Source: Burkholderiaceae bacterium
GTDB taxonomy: Bacteria; Pseudomonadota; Gammaproteobacteria; Burkholderiales; Burkholderiaceae
DNA: 23,552 nucleotides
Direction: 5' to 3'
Assembly (NCBI GenBank): GCA_023253905.1
Contig: JALREG010000400.1
Location: 1 to 23,552, forward strand
The position numbers and the translations under genes are program-made. Positions 16,490-23,552 of this stretch are shown here, in pieces. A model generated the notes under the pieces. The model was not told where the DNA came from, searched no databases, and saw only the letters and a program-made list of their open reading frames with translations. Positions within the stretch are counted from its first letter, which is position 1; each line of letters opens with the position of its first letter.

Positions 16490-17818
16490 ATGCAGCCCTA
16501 TCACGACCGTCGTCAGCGTCTGGCCCAACTGATCCGCGAGCGCGGAGGAGGCATTGCGGTCATTGCCACCGCGCCTGAAGTGATCCGAAACCGCGACGCG
16601 CACTACCCCTATCGCTGGGACAGCTACTTTTATTACCTCACCGGTTTTACTGAACCCGAGGCTGTACTGGTGCTAAGCGTCGATGGCAGCGGAGCAGAAT
16701 CACGGCTTTTCTGCCGGGACAAAAACGAAGAGCGTGAAATCTGGGATGGCTACCGGTTTGGCCCTCAGCTCGCGCGCGAAAAATTTGGTTTCGACCACGC
16801 GCTCAGCATCGATAAGCTCGACGAAGAGCTGCCGCGGCTACTCGCCGACCGGCCAGCGATCTTCACCGCCATCGGTGCTGACAGCGCCCAGGATGCCCGC
16901 GTCGCCCGCTGGCTTAATTCGGTCCGCGGACAGGCGCGCGCAGGCGTGAGCGCGCCCGGCCAGGTGTTTGAAGTTCGCTCGCTCATCGACGACATGCGGC
17001 TGATCAAGGATGCGCACGAGATCGACATCATGCAGCGCGCGGCCGATATCTCGGCAGCCGCGCATGTGCGCGCCATGCGGGCAAGCCGCCCCGGCCGGTT
17101 CGAGTTCGAGATCGAAGCCGAACTCGAACATGAATTCCGCATGGGGGGGTCGAAGGCGCCGGCCTACGGTTCGATTGTGGCAAGCGGTCGTCACGCCTGC
17201 GTGCTTCACTACCGCGCCAACGATGCCCGTCTGACCGAGGGCGAATTGCTGCTGATCGATGCCGGCTGCGAGCTCGATGGCTACGCAAGCGACATCACCC
17301 GTACCTTCCCCGTATCCGGGCGTTTCAGTGGCGCCCAGCGCACGCTCTACGACATCGTGCTCGAGGCCCAGCAGGCGGCGATCGCAGCCACTCGCCCCGG
17401 CATGCGCTTCATTGATCCGCACAACGCCGCCGTAAAAGTACTCGCCCAGGGGCTGATTGACTGCGGTCTGATCAGCGGCCCGCTCGATGCAGCGATCGAG
17501 TCTGGGGCTTACCGTCGCTTTTACATGCACCGCACCGGCCACTGGCTGGGCATGGATGTCCATGACTGCGGTGATTATCGTGAGCCGGGCGAAGCGGCCA
17601 CCGGATCGGAAAAGCCCTGGCGGATCCTGCGGCCTGGCATGGTGCTCACCGAGGAGCCCGGACTTTATGTGCGCGCCGCAGACGACATTCCGCGCCATTT
17701 TCATGACATTGGCATCCGCATCGAGGACGACGCGCTCGTCACCGAATCGGGCTGCGAGATTCTCACCGCTAAGGTGCCGAAGGCCGCGAGCGATATTGAA
17801 GCGTTGATGCGCGGCTGA
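16490..17818 (+). CDS. pepP: Xaa-Pro aminopeptidase PepP (aminopeptidase P)
   Basis: PepP removes the N-terminal residue from peptides whose second residue is proline; it is a dinuclear manganese enzyme of the cytoplasm. The 442-residue protein has the N-terminal aminopeptidase-P domain (RWDSYFYYLTGFTEPEAVLV). The C-terminal pita-bread domain carries all five metal ligands: Asp257 and Asp268 (IDAGCELDGYASDITRTFPV), His351 (RTGHWLGMDVHD), Glu389 (VLTEEPGLYV) and Glu412 (GIRIEDD). Length agrees with E. coli PepP (441). It stands six bases before the ubiH-like gene, and a pepP-ubiH pairing is also found in E. coli. Confidence 0.97.
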   Translation: MQPYHDRRQRLAQLIRERGGGIAVIATAPEVIRNRDAHYPYRWDSYFYYLTGFTEPEAVLVLSVDGSGAESRLFCRDKNEEREIWDGYRFGPQLAREKFGFDHALSIDKLDEELPRLLADRPAIFTAIGADSAQDARVARWLNSVRGQARAGVSAPGQVFEVRSLIDDMRLIKDAHEIDIMQRAADISAAAHVRAMRASRPGRFEFEIEAELEHEFRMGGSKAPAYGSIVASGRHACVLHYRANDARLTEGELLLIDAGCELDGYASDITRTFPVSGRFSGAQRTLYDIVLEAQQAAIAATRPGMRFIDPHNAAVKVLAQGLIDCGLISGPLDAAIESGAYRRFYMHRTGHWLGMDVHDCGDYREPGEAATGSEKPWRILRPGMVLTEEPGLYVRAADDIPRHFHDIGIRIEDDALVTESGCEILTAKVPKAASDIEALMRG

Positions 17819-17824
17819 GCCTTC

Positions 17825-18940
17825 ATGATCCGTATCGAAGGACGCGGACCGGTTGCGCTTGCGCTCCGGCTGCTTCTTGAACGTGAAGGCATTGATCGCC
17901 AGGCGCTGATCGCTGATCCGATTGACGCCGACCTGCCCGATTGGCTGGGCTCACGGGCCCTCGCCGTATCGCTCGGCAGTCTCCAGACGCTCGGTCGAGT
18001 GGTGCCGCAGTGCGCGCCCAATGCGCTCCTTGAATCGCCAGGTCTGGCTGCACCAATCACGGTGGTTGATGTCAGCCGCGCGCGCGCCTCGGGTGGTACG
18101 CGCATCCGCGCCTCCGAGCTGGGTACGCCCTTGCTCGGCGCGGTGTTTCGCTACGGCACGCTCCATCGGCTGCTACGAGAGTCGATCGAGCTGCGCGCAC
18201 CCCTCGCGAGGCCGCTTCACGATCAGACCGCTTCCGGCGAACAGCCCCTGCTCACCGTGATCGCCGATGGCGAAGCCGAGCAGCGACCCGGGCACCGGAC
18301 ACGCGAGTTCGAGCAGATGGCGCTCCTTGCAGAGGTGGAAGTGGAGCGCGACTGTCCAGGCTGGGCCTATGAGCGGTTTACCAGCGAAGGACCGCTCGCT
18401 CTGCTGCCCTTGCCCGAGCCGCGCCGACGCGCGTTGGTCTGGTGCGCGCCCCAGCTGCAATGCCGGGCGAGAGCAGAGCTGTCCGAGGCGGCGTTTGGCA
18501 GTGCGCTCTATCAGACGTTCGGTCCTGGACTCGGTCGCATCACGCTGCGCGGCACCCGTCACGTCAGTCCTGTCACGCGCCGCATCGGACCACTGCGGCC
18601 GGCACCCGATCAGGTCGCGATCGGCAATGCGGCGCAGGCATTGCATCCGGTGGCGGGTCAGGGTCTCAATCTGGGTCTGCGCGATGCTGCGGTGCTGGCG
18701 CGTGTGCTCGGCGATTGGCGGGCACAGGCCGGATCGCTCGCGGCTGCGCTAGACCGGTTTGAGAATCATCGTCGCCGTGATCGCGAGACCCTGGTCGCAA
18801 CCACCGATCTGCTTGCCACGCTCACCGGCCCGGATTTATTGAAGCCGGTACACGCGGCTGCGCTCACCCTGATTGATTTCTGCGCACCCCTCCGGCGCAC
18901 GATCGCGCGCGGCCTCATGTTCGGGATCCGCAGCCGCTGA
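17825..18940 (+). CDS. ubiH: UbiH-like FAD-dependent ubiquinone hydroxylase
   Basis: This is a flavoprotein monooxygenase of the UbiH/UbiF/UbiI family, which hydroxylates the aromatic ring during aerobic ubiquinone synthesis. The 371-residue protein has the UbiH-typical block GNAAQALHPVAGQGLNLGLRD (split here: GNAAQ at 267-271, HPVAGQGLNLGLRD at 274-287) and an ADG motif at 147-149. The region SRALAVSLGSLQTL (about residue 43) also matches the family. The N-terminal FAD-binding motif is GRGPVA (6-11), so the third glycine of GxGxxG is alanine. No longer start is available because pepP ends six bases upstream. Which ring position it acts on cannot be told from sequence. Confidence 0.85.
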   Translation: MIRIEGRGPVALALRLLLEREGIDRQALIADPIDADLPDWLGSRALAVSLGSLQTLGRVVPQCAPNALLESPGLAAPITVVDVSRARASGGTRIRASELGTPLLGAVFRYGTLHRLLRESIELRAPLARPLHDQTASGEQPLLTVIADGEAEQRPGHRTREFEQMALLAEVEVERDCPGWAYERFTSEGPLALLPLPEPRRRALVWCAPQLQCRARAELSEAAFGSALYQTFGPGLGRITLRGTRHVSPVTRRIGPLRPAPDQVAIGNAAQALHPVAGQGLNLGLRDAAVLARVLGDWRAQAGSLAAALDRFENHRRRDRETLVATTDLLATLTGPDLLKPVHAAALTLIDFCAPLRRTIARGLMFGIRSR

Positions 18941-18949
18941 AACAAACTG

Positions 18950-18974
18950 CCGATTTTTTGTGCAGATCGGTTTT
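18950..18974 (+). terminator. Weak terminator-like stem after ubiH
   Basis: CCGAT (18950-18954) is the reverse complement of ATCGG (18966-18970), with an 11-base T-rich loop, and is followed by TTTT (18971-18974). The stem is short, so termination would be inefficient. It overlaps the candidate dusB promoter, so it may be read either as a weak terminator for amgK-ubiH or as chance. Confidence 0.3.
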
Positions 18975-18983
18975 CAGTAGAAT
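18955..18983 (+). promoter_or_regulatory. Candidate dusB-fis promoter
   Basis: TAGAAT (18978-18983) matches the -10 consensus at five of six bases and lies about 33 bases before dusB ATG 19016. TTTTTG at 18955-18960 sits at a 17-bp spacing as a poor -35; TTGTGC at 18958-18963 is nearer consensus but only 14 bp away. The AT-rich stretch also fits a Fis-type site (18949-18963) with G and C at the ends and a T-rich centre. Confidence 0.45.
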
Positions 18984-19015
18984 CGCGCCTCTCGTTGAAC
19001 CGGCCAGCCGCTTTT

Positions 19016-20035
19016 ATGATTCAAATCGGGCCCCATCAGCTCCGCAACCGGGTTATCGTGGCTCCGATGGCAGGCGTCACCGATCGACCATTTCGCCAGT
19101 TGTGCAAGCGCCTGGGCGCAGGCTATGCGGTCTCGGAAATGGCTGCCTCCAACCCCGCGCTCTGGAAATCGGTCAAAACCTCTCGACGCATCGATCATTC
19201 CGGCGAAATAGAGCCGCGGTCGGTGCAGATCGCAGGTGCCGATCCGCTCATGATGGCCGAGGCGGCGCGCTACAACGTTGACCGGGGCGCGCAGATCATT
19301 GACATCAACATGGGGTGCCCCGCCAAGAAGGTGTGCAATCTGCAGGCGGGCTCCGCGCTGATGGCCAACGAGGAACTCGCGCTCGCCATCATCGATTCGG
19401 TAGCGAACGCGGTCAGCGTGCCGGTCACGGTCAAGATGCGCACCGGTCCCGATCGGCAACGTCGCAATGCCGTGCGTCTGGCCCAACTCGCTGAGGTAGC
19501 AGGGGCCGCCATGATCACCGTGCATGGCCGCAGCCGTGCCTGCGGATTTACGGGGCATGCCGAATACGACACCATTGCCGAGGTCAAGGCGGCGGTCAGC
19601 GTGCCTGTCGTGGCCAATGGCGACATTGGCAGCCCCGCACAGGCCATCGCCGTGCTCCAGCACACACGTGCCGACGGCGTGATGATTGGCCGTGCAGCGC
19701 AAGGGCGTCCCTGGATTTTTCGTGAGATCGCGGCTGCGCTCGCCGGCGAAGCCCCACCCGCGGCCCCTGCGCGCGAGGCGTTGCGCGCGCTGCTCCGTGA
19801 GCACCTGATCGATCACTACGAATTCCATGGCCCGTTCACGGGCGTGCGCACCGCACGCAAACACGTGGGCTGGTATCTGGCCGACGAACCCGGGGCAATC
19901 GATTTCCTGCGCAATGTGTTTTACCCCATTGAAACCCCCGAGGCGCAGCTCGCGGCACTCGAGCGCTGGTTCGATCAAGACTTCCCCCGGTACATGGCGG
20001 GTTCCGCCTGCGACATGAAAGGTCTGCCCCAATGA
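19016..20035 (+). CDS. dusB: tRNA-dihydrouridine synthase DusB
   Basis: DusB reduces specific uridines of tRNA to dihydrouridine, using FMN and NADPH. The 339-residue TIM-barrel protein has the Dus signature PMAGVTDRPFR (17-27), the catalytic cysteine Cys101 in NMGCPAKKVCN, the FMN-binding block VTVKMRTG, and DGVMIGRAAQGRPWIF. These details and the downstream fis gene point to DusB over DusA or DusC, as dusB-fis is a conserved operon. I use ATG 19016; a TTG at 18995 is in frame but lies close to the expected transcription start. The stop overlaps the fis start as ATGA, suggesting translational coupling. Confidence 0.95.
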   Translation: MIQIGPHQLRNRVIVAPMAGVTDRPFRQLCKRLGAGYAVSEMAASNPALWKSVKTSRRIDHSGEIEPRSVQIAGADPLMMAEAARYNVDRGAQIIDINMGCPAKKVCNLQAGSALMANEELALAIIDSVANAVSVPVTVKMRTGPDRQRRNAVRLAQLAEVAGAAMITVHGRSRACGFTGHAEYDTIAEVKAAVSVPVVANGDIGSPAQAIAVLQHTRADGVMIGRAAQGRPWIFREIAAALAGEAPPAAPAREALRALLREHLIDHYEFHGPFTGVRTARKHVGWYLADEPGAIDFLRNVFYPIETPEAQLAALERWFDQDFPRYMAGSACDMKGLPQ

Positions 20036-20280
20036 GCCGCGGAACCATGATCGATGAAGTGATCACCCGCAGTCTGGAAAAATACTTCCACGATCTGGAC
20101 GGGCAGATGCCGTCGGGGGTCTATGACATGGTCATCCAGGCGGTCGAGCGGCCGCTTCTCGAAGTGGTCATGCGGGCAGCCGACGGTAACCAGGTGCGGG
20201 CGAGCGAAATGCTGGGCATCAATCGAAATACGCTTCGAAAGAAGCTGCTCAATCACGGATTACTTGATGACGCAGGCTGA
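20032..20280 (+). CDS. fis: DNA-binding protein Fis
   Basis: Fis is a small dimeric nucleoid-associated protein that bends DNA and regulates growth-linked genes. The 82-residue product has the family core [17 protein letters not shown] and a C-terminal helix-turn-helix at about residues 53-75 ([20 protein letters not shown]), which is nearly invariant in the family. The start ATG 20032 overlaps the dusB stop; an internal ATG at 20047 would drop five residues. Gammaproteobacterial Fis is about 98 residues, and the shorter form with a short N-terminal arm is usual for betaproteobacteria as I know them. The operon with dusB is conserved. Confidence 0.94.
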   Translation: MSRGTMIDEVITRSLEKYFHDLDGQMPSGVYDMVIQAVERPLLEVVMRAADGNQVRASEMLGINRNTLRKKLLNHGLLDDAG

Positions 20281-20330
20281 CGCCTGCCGTGTGGTGCGCG
20301 CCCTCTACCTTTACTCCGGGAACTGAATCC

Positions 20331-21914
20331 ATGCGACCCGTCCGTCAGGCTCTGATCAGCGTCTCAGACAAGACCGGCATCGTTGAACTCGCCCAGGCGT
20401 TGCATGCCCTGGGCATTCAACTGCTCTCCACCGGCGGAACCGCGAAACTGCTGGCCGATGCGGGTCTCCCGGTCACCGAGGTCTCAGCGCACACCGGCTT
20501 TCCGGAAATGCTGGATGGCAGGGTGAAGACACTCCACCCGGCCATCCATGGCGGTCTGCTCGCCCGCCGCGACCTGCCCGACCACATGGCCGCGCTCGCA
20601 GCGCACGCCATCAGCACGATCGATCTTCTGGTGGTCAATCTTTACCCCTTCGAAGCGACCGTATCCAGGCCCGGGTGCACGCTGGAAGACGCCATCGAGA
20701 ATATCGACATCGGCGGACCGGCAATGGTGCGCAGTGCGGCCAAGAATTGGCGTGATGTGGGCGTGCTCACAGACAGCTCTCAGTACCCGCAGGTGCTGGC
20801 TGAGCTTCGGGGTTCAGGAGCACTCAGCGATACCACCCGATTCGCGCTGTCGGTTGCCGCATTCAACCGGATCAGCAACTACGACGCGGCGATCAGCGAC
20901 TACCTGTCGCGAATCCAGCCTGATGGCACGCACGCGCTCTTTGGCAGCCAGGCAAACGGCCGCTTCGTCAAGGTCCAGGACCTTCGCTACGGCGAAAATC
21001 CACACCAGCAGGCGGCCTTCTACCGCGATCTCCATCCTGCGCCGGGGTCGCTTGTCACCGCACGTCAAATCCACGGCAAGGAACTGTCCTATAACAACAT
21101 CGCCGATGCCGATGCAGCGTGGGAATGCGTCAAGTCTTTCGACGGCCCCGCCTGTGTGATCGTCAAACACGCCAACCCCTGCGGTGTCGCGATCGGTGAC
21201 GATCCCCTGGCGTGCTACCGGAAGGCCTTCAGCACCGACCCCACGTCTGCCTTCGGCGGTATCATCGCTTTCAACCGCCTGATTGATGAGGCGGCCGCGC
21301 AGGCTGTTTCGAAACAGTTTGTCGAGGTGGTGATCGCGCCGGCGTTTTCAGACGCGGCGCTCGCGGTCTTCAAGGGCAAGGCCAATGTCCGCCTCCTTGA
21401 GATCGCTCTGCCACCGGGCGGAGCAACTGACTGGGAGCGCGGCCAAAACGCATTGGATGTGAAACGGGTGGGCTCAGGCATGCTGATCCAGACCGCTGAC
21501 AATCACATTCTCCAGGCAGCCGATCTCAAAGTGGTGACCCAGCGACCGCCCGACGCGGCTCAGCTACGCGACCTGATGTTTGCCTGGACGGTGGCCAAGT
21601 TTGTGAAGAGCAATGCCATCGTCTACTGCAGCGGTGGCATGACGCTTGGCGTGGGCGCGGGTCAGATGAGTCGACTCGATTCTGCGCGCATCGCCTCCAT
21701 CAAGGCCGAAGCGGCCGGGCTGTCTCTTAAGGGGTCGGTGGTTGCTTCAGACGCTTTCTTTCCGTTTCGCGACGGGCTCGATGTGCTCGCCGACGGCGGT
21801 GCGGTCGCGGTCATCCAGCCAGGCGGTTCGGTACGCGATGACGAGGTGATCGCCGCAGCCAATGAGCGCGGCATCGCTATGGTCTTTACCGGGGTCCGGC
21901 ACTTCCGGCACTGA
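20331..21914 (+). CDS. purH: Bifunctional AICAR transformylase/IMP cyclohydrolase PurH
   Basis: PurH carries out the last two steps of purine synthesis, formylating AICAR with 10-formyl-THF and closing the ring to IMP. The 527-residue protein has the N-terminal MGS-like cyclohydrolase domain ([18 protein letters not shown], then [25 protein letters not shown]). The C-terminal transformylase domain carries [13 protein letters not shown] (219-231), the catalytic Lys279-His280 in KHANPCG, and [14 protein letters not shown] 20331 gives the family N-terminus. It lies 50 bp after fis with no obvious terminator or promoter between. The order fis-purH-ruvC is one I know from Burkholderiales. Confidence 0.98.
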   Translation: MRPVRQALISVSDKTGIVELAQALHALGIQLLSTGGTAKLLADAGLPVTEVSAHTGFPEMLDGRVKTLHPAIHGGLLARRDLPDHMAALAAHAISTIDLLVVNLYPFEATVSRPGCTLEDAIENIDIGGPAMVRSAAKNWRDVGVLTDSSQYPQVLAELRGSGALSDTTRFALSVAAFNRISNYDAAISDYLSRIQPDGTHALFGSQANGRFVKVQDLRYGENPHQQAAFYRDLHPAPGSLVTARQIHGKELSYNNIADADAAWECVKSFDGPACVIVKHANPCGVAIGDDPLACYRKAFSTDPTSAFGGIIAFNRLIDEAAAQAVSKQFVEVVIAPAFSDAALAVFKGKANVRLLEIALPPGGATDWERGQNALDVKRVGSGMLIQTADNHILQAADLKVVTQRPPDAAQLRDLMFAWTVAKFVKSNAIVYCSGGMTLGVGAGQMSRLDSARIASIKAEAAGLSLKGSVVASDAFFPFRDGLDVLADGGAVAVIQPGGSVRDDEVIAAANERGIAMVFTGVRHFRH

Positions 21915-21934
21915 CGCACCAGCGGATCACCTTC

Positions 21935-22486
21935 GTGCGCATCCTCGGTATCGACCCCGGCCTTCGCCGGACAGGCTTTGGTGTGATTGAAAAGCGCGGG
22001 GCGACGCTCGGCTATCTCGCAAGCGGCGTGATCCGCGTCCCCGACGGCGAACTCGCCCCGCGGCTTCGCACCATTCACGAGGGCATCACCGAGGTGATCA
22101 ACACCTGGAAGCCCGACCTCGCCTCAGTGGAAATCGTGTTCGTCAACATCAACCCGCAGGCAACGCTCGCGCTCGGTCAGGCACGCGGAGCAGCGGTCGC
22201 GGCGCTGGCTATCCGCGATCTCCCCGTTCACGAATACACGGCGCTGCAGGTCAAACAGTCGGTGGTGGGCTATGGCCGTGCGGGCAAGGAGCAGGTGCAG
22301 GCGATGGTGCGGCGGCTGCTGCAACTGCCCAGCGACCCATCAGCCGATGCGGCCGACGCTCTGGCCTGCGCCATCTGCCACGCCCACGCGTCTGCACTCT
22401 CCGGCCAGCTGGGGGCCGCCGGCATTCTGGCGCGCACCGCCCGGAGCGGCGCCCGCTCACGCGGCGGGCGCCTTCGCGGCCGCTAG
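21935..22486 (+). CDS. ruvC: Holliday junction endonuclease RuvC
   Basis: RuvC is the dimeric nuclease that cuts Holliday junctions held by RuvA and RuvB during recombinational repair. All four catalytic acidic residues are at the E. coli positions: Asp7, Glu66, Asp138 and Asp141 ([26 protein letters not shown]). The product has 183 residues; the last 25 or so are arginine- and alanine-rich and not conserved. The start is GTG 21935, which begins directly with the family N-terminus VRILGIDPG, and no ATG is available nearby. The TAG stop is part of a perfect hairpin leading into ruvA. Confidence 0.97.
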   Translation: MRILGIDPGLRRTGFGVIEKRGATLGYLASGVIRVPDGELAPRLRTIHEGITEVINTWKPDLASVEIVFVNINPQATLALGQARGAAVAALAIRDLPVHEYTALQVKQSVVGYGRAGKEQVQAMVRRLLQLPSDPSADAADALACAICHAHASALSGQLGAAGILARTARSGARSRGGRLRGR

Positions 22487-22501
22487 CAGCAGGGGCTGCT
22501 A
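22484..22501 (+). promoter_or_regulatory. Hairpin across the ruvC stop codon with Shine-Dalgarno-like loop
   Basis: TAGCAGC (22484-22490) pairs perfectly with GCTGCTA (22495-22501) around the loop AGGG. The stem begins at the ruvC stop codon TAG. The loop, with the next G, forms AGGGG, the only purine-rich anti-16S candidate before the ruvA ATG at 22512, about 16 bases away. No T-run follows, so it is not a normal terminator. A role in coupling ruvA translation to ruvC termination is inference. Confidence 0.5.
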
Positions 22502-22511
22502 AGATCGCCAG

Positions 22512-23093
22512 ATGATCGGTCGCCTTTCAGGACTGCTGCTCGAAAAATCTCCACCGACCGTGCTGGTCGATGTGGGCGGCGTGGGGTACGAAGTCGATGT
22601 CCCCATGAGCAGCTTCTACGACCTGCCCGAGATCGGGACGCGGGTGGTACTGCTCACCGAATTCATTGTCCGCGAAGACGCGCAGCTCCTCTACGGTTTT
22701 CTTACCGCCCCCGAGCGTGACACCTTCCGGCAACTGATCCGCATTTCCGGCGTCGGCCCGCGAACCGCGCTGGCTGTGTTGTCTGGCATGTCGGTGGCCG
22801 ATCTCACCCAGGCTGTAGCGCTTCAGGAAAGCGCGCGTCTGCTCAAGGTGCCTGGCATAGGCAAGAAAACCGCTGAGCGTCTGCTGCTCGAACTCAAAGG
22901 CAAACTCGCGCCGGCACTTCCCCACGCATCGGGCACAGCGGTCACGGTCGATGCCGGGGTCGATATCGTTCGTGCCTTGATCGCACTGGGCTACTCCGAA
23001 CGTGAAGCGCAGGCGGCCCTCCGAGGCCTGCCACCCGACGTATCGGTTTCTGACGGCATCCGGCAGGCACTGCGCCAGCTTGGCAAGAACTGA
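22512..23093 (+). CDS. ruvA: Holliday junction DNA-binding protein RuvA
   Basis: RuvA binds four-way DNA junctions as a tetramer and loads the RuvB motor for branch migration. The 193-residue protein has the N-terminal OB-fold ([12 protein letters not shown]... LLYGFL, residues 1-63) with the acidic pin residues Glu55 and Asp56 at the E. coli positions. Two helix-hairpin-helix motifs are at about 79-87 (SGVGPRTAL) and 113-124 ([12 protein letters not shown]). A C-terminal RuvB-contact domain covers about 147-193 ([16 protein letters not shown]). It lies between ruvC and ruvB, the usual order of the RuvABC set outside the enterics' own ruvC-ruvAB arrangement. Confidence 0.97.
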   Translation: MIGRLSGLLLEKSPPTVLVDVGGVGYEVDVPMSSFYDLPEIGTRVVLLTEFIVREDAQLLYGFLTAPERDTFRQLIRISGVGPRTALAVLSGMSVADLTQAVALQESARLLKVPGIGKKTAERLLLELKGKLAPALPHASGTAVTVDAGVDIVRALIALGYSEREAQAALRGLPPDVSVSDGIRQALRQLGKN

Positions 23094-23116
23094 CCTGCGC
23101 CGGGCACGCTCACACC

Positions 23117-23552
23117 ATGATTGAAAACGATCGGATCGTTTCGGCGGCCAGCACGTCCCCCACCGAGGATGTGGTCGAGCGGGCGCTTCGACCGCGTACC
23201 CTCGCCGATTATGTCGGTCAGCGCAAGATTCGCGAGCAGCTGGAAATTTTCATTGCCGCCGCACGCGGCCGCGGCGAGGCGCTGGACCACCTTCTGCTAT
23301 TCGGCCCGCCCGGACTGGGCAAGACCACGCTCGCACACATTGTTGCCGCCGAGATGGGCGTCAAGCTTCGCCAGACCTCCGGGCCGGTGATTGAACGCCC
23401 GGGCGATCTCGCCGCGATTCTCACCAGCCTCGAACGCAATGACGTGCTTTTCATCGACGAGATCCATCGCCTGTCACCGGTCGTCGAGGAAATACTTTAC
23501 CCGGCGCTTGAGGACTATCAGATCGACATCATGATCGGCGAGGGGCCTGCCG
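23117..23552 (+). CDS. ruvB: Holliday junction branch-migration ATPase RuvB (3' end cut off)
   Basis: RuvB is the hexameric AAA+ motor that drives Holliday junction migration with RuvA. The first 145 residues are in the window and the frame is open at the right edge. The typical N-terminus is seen ([20 protein letters not shown]), then Walker A GPPGLGKT (63-70), [20 protein letters not shown] and Walker B FIDEIH (112-117), followed by the start of the block [19 protein letters not shown] 23117 lies 23 bp after ruvA. About 200 residues, including sensor and winged-helix domains, lie outside. Confidence 0.97.
   Translation, partial: MIENDRIVSAASTSPTEDVVERALRPRTLADYVGQRKIREQLEIFIAAARGRGEALDHLLLFGPPGLGKTTLAHIVAAEMGVKLRQTSGPVIERPGDLAAILTSLERNDVLFIDEIHRLSPVVEEILYPALEDYQIDIMIGEGPA

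Noticed and set aside
16838..17704. 288-codon minus-strand open frame opposite pepP
   Set aside because: Shadow of pepP, whose five metal ligands confirm the plus-strand reading.
18974..20032. 352-codon minus-strand open frame opposite dusB
   Set aside because: Shadow of dusB, which has full Dus motifs; the reverse product resembles no family and is histidine- and arginine-rich as expected from antisense GC-rich codons.
1..23552. Search for mobile elements, CRISPR arrays, tRNA or rRNA genes, toxin-antitoxin or defence genes
   Set aside because: All coding space is taken by conserved housekeeping genes and gaps are at most about 145 bp; I saw no repeats, transposase motifs or tRNA-like cloverleaf sequences.

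Overview
This window is a densely packed, high-GC stretch of bacterial chromosome. I see 23 protein genes (the first and last cut by the window edges) and no RNA genes, mobile elements, phage genes, CRISPR arrays or long repeats. Gene content and order (miaB-ybeZ-ybeY-ybeX-lnt, glyQ-glyS-plsC-ygjP-gloA, lptD-surA-rsmA, amgK-murU-pepP-ubiH-dusB-fis-purH-ruvC-ruvA-ruvB) match what I know of betaproteobacteria, most likely Burkholderiales. This assignment rests on synteny and protein character. Genus cannot be fixed from the sequence alone.

Layout. (1) Positions 1-5014, plus strand: a tRNA-modification, RNA-maturation and envelope operon (miaB, phoH/ybeZ, ybeY, corC/ybeX, lnt). Adjacent genes overlap, except for a 65-bp gap before corC. 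(2) Positions 5125-10131, plus strand: glycyl-tRNA synthetase alpha and beta subunits, a 1-acylglycerol-3-phosphate acyltransferase, a YgjP-type metallopeptidase and glyoxalase I. (3) Positions 10101-14549, minus strand: lptD-surA-rsmA, tightly overlapping, converging on gloA with a 31-bp overlap of coding ends. (4) Positions 14695-23552, plus strand: amgK-murU (cell-wall sugar recycling), pepP, ubiH, then a probable new promoter before dusB-fis, followed by purH, ruvC, ruvA and the start of ruvB.

How the genes work together. LptD (LPS insertion), its chaperone SurA, Lnt (lipoprotein maturation), PlsC (phospholipid synthesis) and AmgK/MurU (peptidoglycan recycling) give the region a strong envelope theme. 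MiaB, DusB, GlyQS, RsmA, YbeY and YbeZ form a translation and RNA-quality theme. RuvABC resolves Holliday junctions.

I do not find a previously undescribed system. The points most worth checking are: a near-symmetric -10 element (CTATTATAG) in the divergent lptD/amgK region; the AT-rich dusB-fis control region, which may hold a Fis site and a weak terminator; the absence of pdxA and gmhB from positions where related genomes usually carry them; the convergent gloA/rsmA overlap; an LptD with only two cysteines; and a hairpin spanning the ruvC stop codon with a Shine-Dalgarno-like loop upstream of ruvA. No stretch longer than 300 bases lacks a gene. The longest gaps are about 145 bp (14550-14694) and 110 bp (5015-5124).
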